Shown here in pieces: positions 63,129-64,000 of a stretch of DNA of 64,000 bases. Each line of letters opens with the position of its first letter. Position 1 is the stretch's first letter. The stretch is taken from the NCBI GenBank assembly GCA_039804165.1, contig JBDRZZ010000007.1, forward strand, positions 8,626 through 72,625, in the 5' to 3' direction. This DNA comes from a candidate division WOR-3 bacterium (GTDB lineage: Bacteria; Hydrothermota; UBA3072). The position numbers and the translations under genes were made by a program. Below the pieces are notes generated by a model. It had not been told where the DNA came from and made no database searches. It saw only the letters and a program-made list of their open reading frames with translations.

Positions 63129-63839
63129 CTAATATTTAACTTCTAAGAGAAAAAGACCAAAAGGAGGAACAATAGGTAATCTTCTTCTTTGCCCTTCAAT
63201 TATCTTTTCTGCATCCTCTGGTTCAATTTTACCTTCTCCAACCGCAATCAATAATCCTACAATTCCTCTTACCATTCTTCTAAGAAAGCGATCAGCTTCT
63301 ACCTCAATGAAAATGTTTTTACCTTCTCTTTGAATTTCTAACCTTCTTAGTTCACAAAAACCTGAATCTTTTGTTGAAAGATTTTCAAAATTATGCCATC
63401 CAAGAAGAGCTTCTTTAGCCTTCTCCATATTTTCTAGGTTCAGAGTTTCCTTAATATAAAAAAAATATCTTCTTGTAAATACAGATTTTTCTGTTGTAAT
63501 TTGATACCGGTATACTCTTGATTTCGCCGAGAATCTTGCATTAAAAGTCTCTGGCATCAATTCGCATTCTTTTACAAAAATATCCCTTCCTATATTCCCA
63601 TTTAAAGCGTTTTTTAATTCTTCTGGATCAAAACTCTGAGGACAAAAAAAAGAAGCTACTTGTCCAAGAGCATGAACTCCTTTATCTGTTCTTCCTGAAC
63701 CTATCACTTTTATCTTCTCTCCGAAAATTTTCAAAAGGGCTTTTTCCAATTCTCCTTGAACGGTTCTTTTCCCAGGTTGGACCTGCCATCCGTAAAAATC
63801 AGTCCCATCATACTCCAAAACTATCTTTACATTTTCCAT
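63129..63839 (-). CDS. truA: tRNA pseudouridine synthase A
   Basis: 236 residues. It makes pseudouridine at positions 38-40 of tRNA anticodon arms. The start has VLEYDGTDFYGWQVQPGKRTVQ, the catalytic Asp is in GSGRTDKGVHALGQVA, then SRVYRYQI and FLRRMVRGIVG. Length is normal for the family. The promoter lies just upstream with the -10 box 10 nt before the ATG and no ribosome-binding site. Confidence 0.96.
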   Translation of the reverse strand: MENVKIVLEYDGTDFYGWQVQPGKRTVQGELEKALLKIFGEKIKVIGSGRTDKGVHALGQVASFFCPQSFDPEELKNALNGNIGRDIFVKECELMPETFNARFSAKSRVYRYQITTEKSVFTRRYFFYIKETLNLENMEKAKEALLGWHNFENLSTKDSGFCELRRLEIQREGKNIFIEVEADRFLRRMVRGIVGLLIAVGEGKIEPEDAEKIIEGQRRRLPIVPPFGLFLLEVKY

Positions 63840-63849
63840 AATTTATAAA

Positions 63850-63877
63850 AAAATAGAAAAAGAGCCTTCCCTGTCAA
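63850..63877 (-). promoter_or_regulatory. truA promoter; near-leaderless
   Basis: On the minus strand TTGACA, 16 nt spacer, TATTTT, with the -10 box ending 10 nt before the truA ATG. Confidence 0.5.
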
Positions 63878-63933
63878 GTTTTTAAGCCTATTCAAGAGAT
63901 TCTCTAAAATAGGCAATTTTCATAGCAAAAATA

Positions 63934-63961
63934 TTGCCAAACTTTATTTATTGGTTATAAT
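63934..63961 (+). promoter_or_regulatory. Promoter for the gene at the right window edge; leaderless
   Basis: TTGCCA, 16 nt spacer, TATAAT, with 6 nt to the ATG at 63968, the same spacing as at ruvX. Confidence 0.55.
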
Positions 63962-63967
63962 AAAAAT

Positions 63968-64000
63968 ATGATAGTATTTTTATTATTAATTTTAGGAATC
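63968..64000 (+). CDS. Start of an exported or membrane protein, cut by window end
   Basis: Eleven codons are visible after a TATAAT box and ATG: MIVFLLLILGI. This is hydrophobic and could be a signal peptide. Nothing more can be said without the following sequence. Confidence 0.4.
   Translation, partial: MIVFLLLILGI

Overview
The window is AT-rich bacterial chromosome with tightly packed, often overlapping genes. It encodes a diderm: LptF/LptG-type permeases, a LolA-like protein with a LolD-type ATPase and two FtsX-type permeases, outer-membrane barrels and lipoproteins. Three secreted giants or near-giants carry peptidase C25, FG-GAP/VCBS, ASPIC/UnbV, Fn3-like or CBM9-like modules, and two of them end in a type-A sorting domain of the kind used by the type IX secretion system. 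This mix, with the AT bias and frequent TTG/GTG starts, resembles uncultured FCB-related lineages such as WOR-3/Stahlbacteria. The lineage is an inference from gene content; no rRNA is present to prove it.

Layout. 1-5803 (-): C25 (gingipain-like) secreted protease of more than 1,934 residues whose C-terminus lies outside the window. 6107-9493 (+): FxLYD-like anchored protein, purD, rarA. 9561-14238: a polytopic membrane protein and a convergent pair holding a 978-residue coiled-coil membrane protein. 14323-18417 (+): tRNA-Glu, LysM lipoprotein, phoH, a PgpH-like 7TM-HD phosphodiesterase, ybeY. 18430-24847 (-): metalloprotease/propeller/barrel fusion, comM, a CTP-dependent lipid-kinase-like protein, plsY, initiator tRNA. 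24996-29163 (+): small duplicated membrane protein, PLD-like nuclease, HEAT protein and HD-GYP partner. 29105-45242: genes for surface glycan precursors and assembly (CDP-paratose epimerase-like, GT28-like transferase, flippase-like protein, GDP-mannose 3,5-epimerase, phosphoglycosyl transferase, O-antigen ligase-like, UDP-glucuronate decarboxylase), mixed with dnaJ-like, comEC-like, nudix, ruvX, mltG, a PurF-like paralogue and a sialate esterase. 45301-50534 (-): two sorting-domain cargo proteins. 50673-55379 (+): LolA-like/barrel/ABC transporter cassette. 55560-61971 (-): larA-like, lptG, lptF, dgt, map, metallo-beta-lactamase. 62086-64000: small lipoprotein, DNA glycosylase, truA and the start of one more gene.

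Expression signals are unusually readable. Many operon-leading genes have a sigma70-type promoter whose -10 box ends only 6-10 nt before the start codon and have no Shine-Dalgarno sequence, which implies leaderless or near-leaderless mRNAs. Other genes keep strong AGGAGG sites. The promoters also correct several start codons (plsY, map, the GT28-like gene). The 3.7-kb VCBS gene has a promoter, an 11-codon leader ORF with a perfect ribosome-binding site, and a hairpin directly after the leader stop, which is the layout of an attenuator.

No CRISPR array, insertion sequence, prophage or rRNA operon was seen. Most of the window is housekeeping and envelope biogenesis. The observations most worth following are the leaderless-promoter pattern, the attenuator-like leader, the perfect 254-bp internal repeat, the Cys-less PurF paralogue that keeps its iron-sulfur cysteines, and the protease/propeller/barrel fusion.
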